This document shows, piece after piece, positions 48,798 through 62,900 of a stretch of DNA of 64,000 nucleotides (position 1 is the stretch's first letter; every line of letters starts with the position of its first letter). A program made the translations under genes and the position numbers. The notes beneath the pieces were generated by a model. The model saw only the letters and a list, made by a program, of their open reading frames with translations. It had not been told where the DNA came from and searched no databases. The DNA is from Oasisia sp. SBJ-2009 (lineage: Eukaryota; Annelida; Polychaeta; Sabellida; Siboglinidae). The DNA lies in assembly GCA_964017155.1 (NCBI GenBank), contig OZ024867.1, positions 12,905,934-12,969,933 on the forward strand. Reading direction: 5' to 3'.

Positions 48798-51700
48798 CCA
48801 CGGACGTATATACACTGGACTGCTGACCCCGGGTTCAAGGCCGCTAAAGTAGCGCAGCAAGGTCAACTTCGCACAAGAGGTATAAGTTACTTCCGGTTGT
48901 CTGCTTGTTGCCGGCAATTTCGCAGTTGACCGCAGGAAAACATCGTATAAATAAGACATTTGGATAAAATCTTCCATGACATGTATGTTTAGTAGAATCC
49001 TAGCAAATACATTGTTTGGAAAGTTTTTTTGAGTGAATTATTGACAACTTTAAAGGGCTAAAATGCGTTGCCGCGAAAACGTAACTGACCCAGTCCCAAC
49101 TTCGAAGATGAAGTACTACGACTAGTCTGTGTTGCAATTTATCAGTAAATGAAACCGTGGCTGTTTTGGTGGTTGGGGCAACCCCAGACTAGGGGAGGAA
49201 ACAATGCATCAGTTTTAATCAAAATTAATGACTTGGGATTTAGTTACAGCCACGAAATGGACTTTAGGACAAGGGCCAACATTACACAGATGGTCCCGAG
49301 ACAAGCCTTCCCCTCCACACCCGATGATCGTTACGGGAAATATAGTAGGCAGCCCTGCTGTACTCACTTCAACAACAAAAATAAAAACATAACTGTTAAT
49401 TTTATTACGATACCTTTATTAGATCCAAAGTTATTGCAATTTAAAGACTGAAAAATGTGCAAAATTTGTGTATCTCTTATAATGGTAAAATGAGCTAATT
49501 TTAGTGTTTTCTGTTGATACATATTTGAATAAGTGACTTTAATATGGCATAACTTTATTATTTATATAACTATTAAAATACTGTTTGCCGTATTTTGAAA
49601 TACATTAAATGGAGTAATAATTTTTGCAATTCTTATGTTTTTTACACTAGTTAATTAGCTACTCCTAGTTAAGTAATGCACCAAGTTAACAGGCTAAAAC
49701 ATTCTAATTACGTCCAGCCGAGTCCATAAATATAAAGATATTTATACATATTATACGGGATGCATAACCACATTGATTACGAGAATAAGTATATATTAAC
49801 TAGTCATGTAATAATAAATGAGTTGATAGGTGATAATTAGTAGGCAACCTCAATCAAAAGACAGAAACCTTTTTGTAAAATGCCACAATTTCCATGAAGA
49901 TGTTTATAATATTATATAAACATGAAATTTGTAAAACCACCAATAAAGTAATTAATAAATCAATATATAATTAGTAGCCGTGCTTCATAAAAGGCCATAA
50001 TGTCCATAATTATTAAAACATTTTCACATTAATTACGGTAGCAAATAGACATTAGCAAGTAATTTCATATTAACACTACTTTAATTAATAAGTTAATATT
50101 GGCTAATGTTAGCATGCTAACTCAACTAATGGTTATGTTTTATATGAAAGCCTGCAGTAAATAATTATGAAGTAAATATAATGTATGCAGTGTTTAGAAC
50201 CACATGAAACATTATGATCAACCATCAATAAATACATGTCATTACAACATAAATAATAACTTTATTAATATATATTATCTAAATAACAAACAGATTAATC
50301 CATGACAATGAAGCCCAGTTGTCATACTTCACTTGTTCATGGGTGACCATGTGTTTACAGGTTGGACAAATGCTGCAGGCTCAGTAGAGATCAGTAATAA
50401 ATTGTTACCGTTTCATGATATTCTGCATTTCAACATGAACTTCATGAAATAATGTTTATAAATGTTCACAGTGTTTCGTCACCGACTCCAACATCTCGTG
50501 TGCCAAATGCAAGACTGCGTTACCCTCCATAGGGATAAAGTGCACGATGAAGAAGCTGCTCACATTACTCCACCTCACAATACTGTCTTTTTGCAATATT
50601 CACAATATTCTGCAAGGTCTACCCAATAATGCTCATAATCCAGTGTGTCCCGTGTCGTACAGAAACCATCTAATTCCAGTGTCTTGTAATTATGTTTGTA
50701 TTATTCAACGTGTATTAAGTGTTACATTCAGTTAGATAAATTATGTAAAATTATTAGCCAAAATGATTTAGTGTATGCAGATGACGCCTATGATATATTG
50801 ATGACTTTGTAAGCTTCACAGTTAACTGACAGATAGTGTTGTTCAGACAATACAATAATGCTGTGTTCTTGTCCATTAAAACTGCAGTGCACATGTCGTG
50901 TTCACAGGGACTGTATCTTTAGACGGCCTAGATATGCTGCTGTGTCATCTTCAGCTTGTAATTATGCACACACGTATTGTGTGTAACTTTCAGGTGCGAG
51001 ATTTCTTAAATAAAAGAATTCAAAGTGCATGTAATAACTACAATAATTAATCAAACACATGACAGAATTATTGTATATCCATCCCAAGGATTTAAATAAA
51101 TAAACTTGAAATAACAAATACATAATTCTTAGTAATGTTTACATTTCTAGAAGTAATTGCATTATTATTTATTATAATTAGGAATAGTTGTAATGATATT
51201 TTATTCACAACAATGTCATAAAACAGGACCATAATAAATAAATTGCACATGAACATTCATCAAAATCAAAATAACACAAATAAATAATAAATACAAGCAA
51301 ATGGCAGGCAACATTGAAAACAGTTAGCAATGCCTAACTGGGCTTGGGCCTAGCCTAGACATAGCCATGGGCATGGCATAGGCCATGGGCAGGTATAAAC
51401 TGACAGCACAGAATGACAGATCGGTTAAATAAAATAATTTTGAGTATTTAAACATTACATATGATTCAAATCTATGAACTTACACGCATGGCAAGACTGG
51501 TTAAAACTTGCGTCACTTGCCCAAGAAAAAATCTGCCTTGCCTTCGGAAGTTCGGTATTGTTTACGCCAATAACTGATTAAGTTAATTTACGCCGGCACC
51601 CCGGTGCATATTATAGGTCATGTACGACGAAAATAGACTACCCTGGAGATAGCCACAACATTTACCAAACTAGGTACACTCATCGTTTAGGAAAATTCTC

Positions 51701-51889
51701 ACTATTATTGAATTAAACAGTTTTATTTACCGCAAGAATCCTCTCGATGTTCGGCAACTCCATGCAGTGGCTAGCAGACCGGAAGTCAGGACTACCTCTT
51801 CTGAGCTCGTGACCTTTGCAGCTAACTCCGCCGCTCTCGAAGCGCCGCGAGCGGCAGAAGACAGCAGTCCAGTGTATGTAAGTCCGTGG
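48798..51889. mobile_element. 3,092-bp TIR transposon with target duplication
   Basis: Begins CCACGGACGTATATACACTG+GACTGCTG; its reverse-complemented end reads CCACGGACTTACATACACTG+GACTGCTG, so the inverted repeats match over about 28 bases, with weaker similarity (ACTTCCGGT-TCTGCT) for about 130 bases. It is flanked by TCGGA on both sides (48793-48797 and 51890-51894); a 7-bp GTCGGAC reading is equally possible. Joining the flanks exactly restores the intron sequence of the sibling units. Only short frames (for example 49149-49451) are inside, none recognised as a transposase, so it is probably non-autonomous. Superfamily undetermined. Confidence 0.85.
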
Positions 51890-53528
51890 TCGGACTAACA
51901 CTGAAATATATCGCAATGAAAACCAGAGAAATCTTACACCAAATACTTATATATAATTATGTCAAATGTACTGTATATGCAGAGTGGTTATCTAATGTAT
52001 ATTGTTTTCTTGTCGCAATAACAACTGCTACCAGAAAGTAGAATATGATTCATATATTTCCCAACATGCGAACATTCATTAACAAAAATTATTCCGCAGT
52101 ATCCATTACTCAATATTTCTTAAACTTCTCACAATTTATGCCTGATTACTACGCTCCAAGTTACGCGCGAAATATATATTTTTTCACAACTACCTACTAC
52201 AATTACAGTCAGGTACTCATTTATTCAGAGGAGTGAAGTGGTTCAATGTAAATTGAAAGACATTTCCCAGAGTTTGTCAGGGTAGCACACGATTTGGATA
52301 TGAATTATCTTGGTCCATAGTCCGACGTTCTTACCACTGCGCTACTAGTTAAATTACGTTGTAAAGAAAGTCCAATTAGACCGACTGACTATTAATTACC
52401 TACAATTATTGCATCATATTTTAATTTATGACGAAAGACATGTTTATCCTTCAAATGTTAATGCAAGGTAGTAGTTGTTTATTGTAGATTGTGAGATGAG
52501 GCATTAGTTAATATCACATGATGGTGTAAAGGAATTAAAAGATCTACTGCAATGATACATCCCGAATATGAATGTGGCAATTACAATATAGCAAACGTAA
52601 ATTAGTTATTTATGAACTCGCAAATGTGACAAGATATTCAAATCCTTGTGTGATGTAATTTGTCATAACGTTTTTTGTCGTGTGACCTTTATTGAGCCAA
52701 TAATGTTTCACCTAAAAAAAGTTATATTTAAATTGTGGATGTTGACGTGTGCAAGTGCTACCCATGCAATAATGGTGCGACATGTAATGATGGGGTGAAC
52801 GAAAATACTTCTATATGTGCTACTGGATATACAGATGTCAATTGTGAAACAGTATTTTGGACACAGATTGAATTTCTAAACGTGAACGCGATATAAACAA
52901 CAGTAATATCATATGAAACTTACTATAGGTTCTTTATCTAATTTCCATCATGTGGACATTCTGGCGTGAAGGGTGAGAGTTGTAGCACGGTACACTCTTG
53001 GCTAATGTTCGTTTACGATCATAGTTGCCTGCGTTACCTCCTCTGAACCCAACTAGTGTTAGGTTCATTTACGCTATGATATTGTGTCTCGTTTGAAGCG
53101 ATGCGTAATGATTCTCCAATATCAAAGCAATAATTTTGCTGTAACAAGAAATAGCATGACAAAAAGCAGCAAATTACACATAATGTACATGATGCACAAA
53201 AGGTAAGTTATACATGTGGGGCAGTATCTGTTATGCGATACAGCTCAAGTGTTTTACACCTTACTCATTACCGTTACGGTATGTATTAAGAAATACGGAC
53301 ATGAAACAACTGGTCAATTACGATACATTGAACGTCTAACCAGACTGTCTGACGTGTAATAATTCTGCTATTATGTTTAACAATTTAATATATTATGAGT
53401 GACATTTGAAATTGTCTCCTGAAGCTGAATTTACCGTAAATGCAAGACAATAATTGATACTTATCACATGTATTCTGTGCTGACCTAATACATTTCTCTT
53501 CTGATACAACTATATTTTTACGTGGTAG
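51890..53528 (+). repeat. Continuation of EGF unit 10 intron and unit 11
   Basis: Picks up exactly where the transposon interrupted (CTAACACTGAAATATATCGC) and follows the standard unit layout to the next type I exon. Confidence 0.85.
52739..52852 (+). pseudogene. Dead EGF type II exon, unit 11
   Basis: Full-length relic with TGG in place of the acceptor TAG, CAGTATTTT at the donor, and the fourth cysteine lost; also YTDVNC for YTGVNC. Confidence 0.75.
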
Positions 53529-53642
53529 ACATTGACGACTGCGAAGACGACTCATGCGATAATGTTGGGCAATGTATTGACGGAGTGAACAAGATTACTA
53601 GCAATTGCGCTGATGGATACACCGTTGTCAAATGCGAAACGG
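53529..53642 (+). pseudogene. EGF type I exon, unit 11, cysteine lost
   Basis: Open, 114 bases, acceptor GTGGTAG, donor GTATTT. Reads SCDNVGQC and ITSNCADGYT: the fourth cysteine is serine (AGC) and a conserved Gly is Val. An EGF fold with five cysteines would be impaired, so probably no longer under constraint. Confidence 0.6.
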
Positions 53643-54751
53643 GTATTTCGGACTACAGTGAAATATATCGCGACGAAAACCAGTGAAATCTTACACCAAA
53701 TACTTATATATAATTATGTCAAATGTATTGAATATGCAGAGTTGTTATCTAATTGGATTCGTGTCGGAATAACATCTCAGACCAGTAAACAGTATATGAT
53801 TCATATATCAAGTTCCCAACATGCTAACTTTCATAAAAACAAAAACAAATTGTTGCGCAGTATCCTTTTCTCAATATTTCTTACACTTGATGCCTTATTA
53901 CTACACTCCCAGTTACGCGCGAAATATTTTTTTCACAAGTATCTGCTACAAGTACAATCAGGTACTCATTTACAGTGGATCAATGTAAAGTGAAAGAGAC
54001 TTATATTGTTTTCGTGTCGTAATAACAACTGCGACCAGTAAGCAGAATATGATCCATCTATGTATTTCCTAACGTGCGAACATACATTAAGAAAAACAAT
54101 ATTGTGCGGTATCCATTACTCATTATTCCTTTAACTTCTTACACTTTACACCTCATTACTAGGCTTCAAATTACGCGCGAAATCTTTTTATCACATTATC
54201 CACTACAATTACAGCCAGGTACTCATTTATACAGTGGAATGGTGGGAATCAATGTAAAGTGAAAGACATTTCCCAGAGTTTGTCACGGTAGCACAAGAGT
54301 TGGATACGGATTCTCCTGGACCATAGTCCGACGTTCTTCCCATTGCGCTACTCATTAAATGTATAATAACTTCAATTGCGTTGTAATGAAAATCCAATTA
54401 GACCGTCTGACTATTAATTACCTGCAATTATTGTGTTACATATTAATTTATGATGAGTGACATATTTATCCTTCAAATGTTAATGTAAGGTAGTAGTTGT
54501 TTGTTATAGATTGTGACAGTAGTTAATATCGCAAGATGATGAAAGGAATTAAAAGAGCTACCACAATTATACACCTCCAAATGGAATGTGGCAATGACAA
54601 TATAACATGTGTTCAATTAGTATTTTATCAACTCGCAAATGTGACAAGATATTCAGCCTTTGTGTGAAGTAATTGGTCATAATGTTTTTTTCGTTTGACC
54701 TTTATTGAGCCAATAACGTTTCGCCTGGAAACGATAATATTTACACTATAG
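53643..54751 (+). repeat. Diverged intron with a partial duplication
   Basis: The intron segment after the donor occurs twice in diverged form (about 53643-53990 and 54000-54260), both recognisable by GTAATAACAACTGC-like and CAGGTACTCATTTA strings. Confidence 0.6.
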
Positions 54752-54864
54752 ACGTTGACGAGTGCAAGAGCCATCCATGCAATAATGGTGCGACATGTAC
54801 TGATGGGGTGAACTACTATACTTGCAAATGTGCTACTGGATACACGGTGTCAATTGTGAAACAA
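54752..54864 (+). pseudogene. EGF type II exon, best-preserved copy, one-base deletion
   Basis: Acceptor ACTATAG and donor GTATGT are both good. Reads [30 protein letters not shown], then the frame is lost at ACACGGTGTC, where siblings have ACGGGTGTC. It is a classical Notch-type calcium-binding EGF sequence, including the C-x-D-x4-Y-x-C hydroxylation-site pattern, and shows what the dead type II exons in the array once were. Confidence 0.75.
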
Positions 54865-55095
54865 GTATGTCAGACTATTATTGATTGTTATTGCGATAAC
54901 GCGATATATACAGTGACATAATTTCAAGCGTAATATGGTTCACTTAATCATCATGCCATGTTGTGAATTGCTGTATTGTTACACTCTTGGTTACTCGTAA
55001 CATTTGCCTACGTTAACCCCTCTGAACCGCAATAAGCGGTTCGCAGAGAAGCAAAGAATTAAACGTCAATATCATTAGGTAAAGGTACACACACA

Positions 55096-55227
<132 letters not shown>

Positions 55228-55560
55228 TAAAGCGCAGCAAACAATCATCAGGCTAGTTCAGTGCACTTTGCTGTCTGGCAGGTTTAAATTTCATTCTAAT
55301 CGTAAACAATCTGGAATTAACTGAAAAGCATTGAAAAACGTTTCACTTAATAACCGACAACTATTTCTTCGCAAACATCAACCACGGTTATAGCCAGGTA
55401 TGCATTCATAAAGATTGGTATCTTCAATTACGTTGTAATCAAAATCCAACTAGACCGCCTGACTATTAATTACCTGCAATTATCGTGTCATATATTAATT
55501 TATAATGAGTGACATATATGCTCTAATTGAAACAACGGTGACAAATTCGAAACATAGTAG

Positions 55561-55674
55561 ACGTTGACGAGTGCAAAAGCCATCCATGCAGTAATGGTGC
55601 GACATGTACTGATGGGGAGAACGAATATACTTGTAAATGTGCTACTAGATAAATGGGTATCAATTGTGAAACAG
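55561..55674 (+). pseudogene. EGF type II exon with in-frame stop
   Basis: 114 bases, acceptor AGTAG, donor GTATGT. All six cysteines can be read ([27 protein letters not shown]), but GGATAC has become AGATAA, an in-frame stop. Confidence 0.75.
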
Positions 55675-56595
55675 GTATGTTCGACACGGATTGAATTTTA
55701 AGCGTTAACGATATAAAAAAATAATATCATAACAATCTTACTATAGGTTCTTTATCTACTTTCCATCATGTGGACATTCAGCCTAAAGGGTGAGAGTTGT
55801 AGCACGGTACACTCTTGGCTAATTTTCGTTTACGATTATCGATGCCTGCGTTACCCCATCTGAACCCCATTAATGTTGGGTTCATTTCCGCCCTAGCACT
55901 GTGCCAATATTTAAGCGATGCGCTGTGATTCTCAAATTACAAAGCAATGGTTGTGTTGTAACAAGTAATGGCACGACAGAAAGCAACGAATTACACATGA
56001 TGAACATTTAAACAAAATTAAGTTACAAATATTATTGCGCAGTATTCATGTGTTACACTTCACTCCTAACTGTTACGCGCCAAATAGACTTTTTCTCAAG
56101 TACCCACTACGATTATAGCCAGGTACTCATTTAAGCAGCGGAGTGAACTCGATCAATGTAAAGTGAAAGAGATTTCCCAGAGTTTGGAGGATACGGGTTC
56201 TCGTAGTACAGATTTCGACGTTCTTCCCACTTCGCTACTAGTTAAAGGTATAATATTTCATGTCCGTGTCATATACGTCGTATAAATATCCCTTTCATGT
56301 CAATGTATGTCATTGTATGTGTACATCGCCTAGACCTAACGGGTATGTGTTAACCAATAACGACATGAATCTAGTGGTCAATTATACGATGAATTGAATC
56401 TCTATCTAGACCGTCTGACTGGTAATATATCTGCAATTATGTTGTAACATTTTATTTTTTATGAGATACATTTGAATGTGTCTCCTGTAACTGCTTTTCC
56501 CGTAATTTGAAGAAAATTAATGATAGTTGTGATTTGAGTTCTGTGCTGACCTGATACGTTTCTCTTCTGAAACAAATATATTCGTTACGTTATAG

Positions 56596-56709
56596 ATATT
56601 GATGACTGCAAAGAAAGCTCATGCAATAATGGTGGGACATGCATTGATGGAGTGAACATGTATACGTGCAAATGTGTTGAAGGATTCACGGATGAATATT
56701 GCAAAACAG
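56596..56709 (+). CDS. EGF type I exon, downstream copy, intact
   Basis: Acceptor TTATAG, donor GTATGT, phase 1-1. Reads [37 protein letters not shown] with six cysteines. It is the most canonical module here: the aromatic residue before the fourth cysteine (Tyr) is present, whereas all amplified type I exons have Ile or Met there. Probably closest to the exon from which the array arose. Confidence 0.7.
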
Positions 56710-57248
56710 GTATGTCTAACAGGACTAACAGTATAGATAACGCGATGAAAACCAGTGAATTCATACAACAAATACTGACATCTAATTACGAATGTACTGA
56801 ATATGCTGAGTGGTTATCTAATGTCTATTGGTTTCGTGTTGGAATAACCACTGCTACCAGTCAGCAGAATGTGATTCATCTATCTCCCAAAAAGCGAACA
56901 TTTATTAAAAATCATTATTGCGCATTATCCATTATTCAGTATTTCTTAGACGTCTTACACTTGATGCCTTACTTCTACGGTCCAAGTAACGCGCCAAATA
57001 TACATTTTTTTCACAACAATCAACTGCGATTATAGCCAGGTACACATTCCTAAATCGGAGTGAAGTGGATCAATGTAAAGTGATAGACATTTCCCAGAGT
57101 TTGTCACGGTAGCACAAGATATGGACACGGGTTCTCCTAGACCACAGTCCGACGTTCTTCCACTGCGATACTAGTTATATGTATAATATTTAATGCCAAT
57201 GCCACATATACGTCGTATATGTATACCTTTCGTGTCAATGTTTTTCAT

Positions 57249-57442
<194 letters not shown>

Positions 57443-57693
57443 CGCCTGGACGTAACGGTTGGCTTCTAGGCGTTAAACAGGTATGTATTACGTACCGACA
57501 TGAAGCTATAAGTTTGACTAGACTATGAATGAATGTGTATTAGCGTTGTGTATGTGTATTATTATGAGTTACTTTTGAATGTCTCCTGTAACTGCTTTTT
57601 CCGTAAGTGCAAGCAATTATTAATAGTTGTGATATGTATTCTGTGGTGACCTAATACGTCTCTTCTGAATCAAATATATTCTTTACGTTGTAG

Positions 57694-57807
57694 ACATTGA
57701 TGACTCTAAAGACAACTCATGCAAGAATGGTGGGACATGTACTGAAGAAGTGGACAAGTATAGTTACAAATGCTCTGGTGGAGAAACCGATGGAAATTGC
57801 GATACAA
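57694..57807 (+). pseudogene. Last EGF type I exon, degenerate
   Basis: 114 bases with good splice sites (GTTGTAG, GTATGT) and an open frame, but the first cysteine is Ser (DIDDSKDNSC) and the fourth is Tyr (KYSYKC), so two disulfides are lost. Confidence 0.65.
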
Positions 57808-58976
<1,169 letters not shown>

Positions 58977-59853
58977 GGATTTTATCAGAGTTATTTCATA
59001 TTTATGTTATGCATATCATGTGCTGATTCTGTAACACTTATTTGGGTAAATGTATGCAAACAGAAGGTTACGGAACTACAAGAAATAGTTTTTTTAATAA
59101 AATAGACTGGCAGATTCAAAAATATCAACAACCAAAACGTCACGGTTAAAAACCGTGTGTCCTAACTGCATTGACTGTGCAGTAAATATCCTTCCAATGA
59201 CCGTGTCCAGAAATGTGTATTCATATTTATTTTCATATCACATCTATGTACACCTATACACCTATAAGTTTAAGCAAACACAATGTTATGGAACTAGAAC
59301 ATGATTCTTATGAAAACAGATGACAAAATCAAAAGCTCACAAAAAACGCCATGTTCAAAACCGTGTGTCCTACCTGAATTGACAGCACATTACATTTTTC
59401 TCGTGTCATGAGCCACAGATACAATGTAAAGCTATTACTTATCAGGGGTACGGACGAGTTTTACCTAATTTAAATTTTAGGTGATGAGTGTATATTTTGT
59501 ATTTAATTAGACATTCGAAAATGATTCCCACTGACAGTCAGTCACCAGTGCAGTGCAGTGCAGTGCTCGTGGCAGTGTCATTCACTCATTGACATTGATA
59601 ACGAGCACTGTTTTATGGATTAAAACGTTTAAAATACAAATATTGTGGAAACTAAACAACAGTTAACCGGGTGATCCTAATTTCATGATGTCGCTGTCTC
59701 TACTTACTTCTGACAGGGCTCTGACATTGCAGTTTGAACGATCCAGCCGTCATTCGACGCCGACGACAACGTCGTCAACGACTTTGTCGTTGGCGTTGCT
59801 ATCGAATTTCTTATAGTCCAGTTCCTTGTGTAATTTCGTTCAAATGTTTGGTG
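58977..59853. other. Spacer with a diverged duplication
   Basis: AAAACCGTGTGTCCTA-CTG with upstream CAGATT/CAAAATC context occurs at about 59105-59180 and 59310-59390. CAGTG is repeated at about 59550. No gene seen. Confidence 0.45.
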
Positions 59854-60447
59854 GGAGATTTGCAAAACTATACATTTTTGGAAAGATTAGGACCTACTGA
59901 ACCTGAAAAGTAATGTTTACCTTTTTTCTAAACACTCTATGGCGGCCATCTTGGATTTTCAAAATGGTGACTATTTTTTGCTCACATTTTGCAATATCTC
60001 GGCTTCTAAGCATCTTAGGCTTTTGATTTTGGTGTCTAAATATACATTTTCAGAGACAAGGAATCTAATGAGACAACTTACAATGCATTACAATTAACGC
60101 AAGACAGTATAAATCACAATGTTTACTCAAAAAATGACCAAAATGTACTTCTAGTCTAGTTGACTATGTACAGATTAAACCTTTCGTTCTAATTTTTTTG
60201 AGATTTGCAAAACTATATATTTTTGGAAAGTTTAGAACCTACTGAACCTGAAAAGTAATGTTTACATTTTTTCTAAACACTCTATGGCGGCCATCTTAGA
60301 TTTTCAAAACGGCGACTATATTTTGCTCACATTTTGCAATATCTCGGCTTCTAAGCATCTTAGGCTTTTGATTTTGGTGTCTAAACATACATTTTCACAG
60401 ACAGAGAATCTAATGGGACAACTTATAATGAGATATATATATATATA
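59854..60447. repeat. Tandem duplication, period 346 bp
   Basis: GAGATTTGCAAAACTATA, CCTACTGAACCTGAAAAGTA, CACTCTATGGCGGCCATCTT and CTCGGCTTCTAAGCATCTTA each occur twice at 346-base spacing, with few differences. Confidence 0.9.
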
Positions 60448-60652
60448 TAATGCATGACAGTATTTTGGAAATTTTGGAAAAAATACATCAATTCTAAGTA
60501 ACAACCTGAGGCTCAAATGGTAAATATTAGCCAACTTTTCGAGCATTGAAAATAGTCTAGTTATTAAAATCATTGTTGTCTAGTCTAATAATTACATGTA
60601 TTATTAAAGTCATTGTTGTCTAGAATCCAGTGTCCCATTGTTGTTGTTTCAG

Positions 60653-60868
60653 AGAGACATGGAGTCGACCACGAATGAGGTCCCCAAACTTACTGGTGGA
60701 CGGCCGTGCCAAACCACTGACTATAAACTGTGTGTTGTGTGTCAAAAAGAAGCCGAACCTTTAGTGTTGCACCCAAGATTAACGTCATACCACAACCTCC
60801 TAGAGGCAGTGAAGGAGCATCCACCAGCTGAACTGCTTTCGCATAGAAGGCCATGTCGTAGGTTATGA
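60653..60868 (+). pseudogene. N-terminal CxxC exon of an uncharacterised family, inverted
   Basis: After a strong acceptor (TTGTTGTTGTTTCAG, ending 60652) an ATG at 60659 opens a frame with DYKLCVVCQKEAEPLV and SYHNLLEAVKEH: a CxxC pair and hydrophobic spacing like the start of the protein whose remains lie on the opposite strand from 60690 on. From about 60815 the plus frame overlaps sequence that makes sense on the minus strand (YDMAFYAKAVQLV), so the true exon ends there. Family recognition is from memory of motifs. Confidence 0.45.
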
Positions 60869-62210
60869 CAGTGGTGTACTCTTCTCCAACTGTCAACTTC
60901 TTTAACTGATGTGCCTGCTTCATCACTGTTAGCAGAGTTGACCACTCGTGTGCCACTTCTGGGAGTAGGGGCAGGGCACCAACCTCGGTCAGCGGCTTGC
61001 TTGTTGACAGCAAGGAGTTGTGGCCAGCACAACCTGGAATTTGGCTTCACCTTTCATCCTTCATCCTGGAAAGAGTTGAGGCGACAACCCACCCAAGTTG
61101 TGTAAGTTGATAGCTATCTGCTACACCAGAGTTGTTGATGCTGAACTCCCTCGCCCGCTGCTGCGATGCAGTTGCTATTGGCTTCTCACACGGTAGCATG
61201 GCTGTATGGTATGGAGTTACCAAGAGATTCTTTGACCGTGTGTCACCAATGCGTAGAGAGAGGGGGTGTGATTGGTTCACCAGGTGCATCAGCCTTCTGG
61301 TAGATGGCAGTGACTGTCCCATGTGTTGTACCCTTGCCATCAGCAGTGTCCTCAGCAAAGTCTGTGTTGTCTGCGGCAAAGAACATAAACATGCCATTCT
61401 TCAAGAAAAGTGGCACATACAGCCCCTGGCACTGCTTTGTGTTCTCCACTACAGCATTGGCAAGGGCTGTTTCCATGATGAGGGCACGGCTGTAGGACGC
61501 ACAGTGACCCTGTGCATTGAGGAGATTCACAAGTTTCTTGTTTCTTGTGTCGTGATGGATGGTCAGGGCCAATCCCAGTACTTGGGGGTTTTCCCTAGCT
61601 TGTTGAGACCGGAATCCAGCACCCTCGTCACTCGGCTTGTACGTGACTTGCCTCTTAGATTTGAAACCAAACATCAGGTTTTGGCTCAGGGTTAGTGCAC
61701 CCCTGTCAAGAATAGTTGTCCGCACTTCTGTTTGCAGTTTGTCTGCAGGTCCCGCCATTATCCAGCGGATCATGGTATACAGTTCCACCGGTACATCTTC
61801 CAGGGTACTGGTTACTACTATGGAACTGGACGTCTTCACTGTCTTGGTGAACTGCTCAATTCGTTGGCGAAGGAGTCTGGCTGATTGGTGGAGGTTTTTC
61901 ATGCTTTCAGTGTCATCTACAGTTCTGATAGCAGTCTGGAGCATGTCTGCATCACAGACCTCTGGACAGTGCAAGACTTCGCATGTTTCTCTGCCGGACT
62001 GATGTTACGTGTGGTAATTCAGAAAGGATTATGTCTTTCAACCATTGCCTGGTGAAGGCAGGTGAATGATTTTCCAGGGCCTCTGTTCCACCCAAATGTA
62101 GCATGCTGACATATGTGTTCTCGATGTCTTGGATTGAGAGGTATGCTCCATCTCTGGTCTGTGCATCTATGAAGATGTCCAGCAGTTCAACGAATAAGTA
62201 ATTAAAACAT
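60690..62210 (-). pseudogene. Decayed gene of uncharacterised ADN-x-D / DGKGTxH family
   Basis: Minus-strand blocks in order, in changing frames: DGAYLSIQDIENTYVSMLHL (about 62040-62200); then 61243-61974 with LGLALTIHHDTRNKKLVNLL, LIMETALANAVVEN, MFMFFAADNTDF and DGKGTTHGTV; then TRSKNLLVTPYH and ADSYQLTQLGWV in another frame; and VGEEYTTVITYDMAFYAKAV near 60830-60900. I recognise the AADN, DGKGT-H and ITxD blocks from a large uncharacterised family common in cnidarians, molluscs and echinoderms, possibly linked to mobile elements. At least three frameshifts make this copy dead. Biochemical function is unknown. Confidence 0.6.
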
Positions 62211-62470
62211 CATTATCCGACAGGTGACACAATTGATCCATAGTAGCACCACGATTGTACCCACAGGCAGAACATGATCAATTAATTGCTTAACACGGTA
62301 TCAGTTCTTTGTATTATGCTACACTGTACAGTTATCAACAATTGTTTTGCATTAACACCAACAACCAGCACATGAGATGTATTAATATTCCACTCATCAC
62401 GAATGACAATCATACATTTGTATCATAATTAGTAGTCTGGCGTTCTAGTTATGGTATCGTAAATATAACG
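62211..62470. other. Spacer, no gene seen
   Basis: AT-rich, nothing recognised. Confidence 0.4.
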
Positions 62471-62900
62471 TCATTTAAATTGGTGCATGGACAGACAAGG
62501 TACCGAACACCACACTCTGGAAAACAACCAAGCAACTACCCATAGAAAATGAAATAAAGAAGAGAAAATGGAGGTGGATAGGACATACACTAAGGAAACC
62601 ACCAGAATCAATCACCCGTCAAGCCATCACATGGAACCCCCCAGGGAAGAGAAGAAGAGGTAGGCCACGAAACACCTGGCAGAGAGACACAGAAAAAGAT
62701 ACAAAAGAGATGGGGTACACCTGGAAAGAAATGGAGAAGATGGCCATAGACAGAAAACAGTGGCGTTCCTTAGTCGATGGCCTATGCTCCGAGCGAGCGA
62801 AAAGGCATAAGTAAGTAAGTAAGTATGGCATGCCTAAAAATGCCACAAACGTTCAGAAATTAAAGTTTAATTTATATGGGGTATCGCATATTAATATCAG
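62471..62900 (+). repeat. Left arm of terminal palindrome with LINE 3' end
   Basis: It is the exact reverse complement of 63571-64000 as far as the window goes. Inside, 62488-62814 is an open frame ending in TAA: KRKWRWIGHTLRK, KRRRGRPRNTWQRD, DRKQWRSLVDGLC, the usual C-terminal end of a LINE-encoded reverse transcriptase, followed by a GTAA tetranucleotide tail. The rest of the LINE is absent. Confidence 0.85.

Noticed and set aside
49149..49451. 100-codon frame as the transposase of the 3.1-kb TIR element
   Set aside because: Too short, no acidic catalytic triad or DNA-binding motif, and not recognisable; kept only as part of the element.
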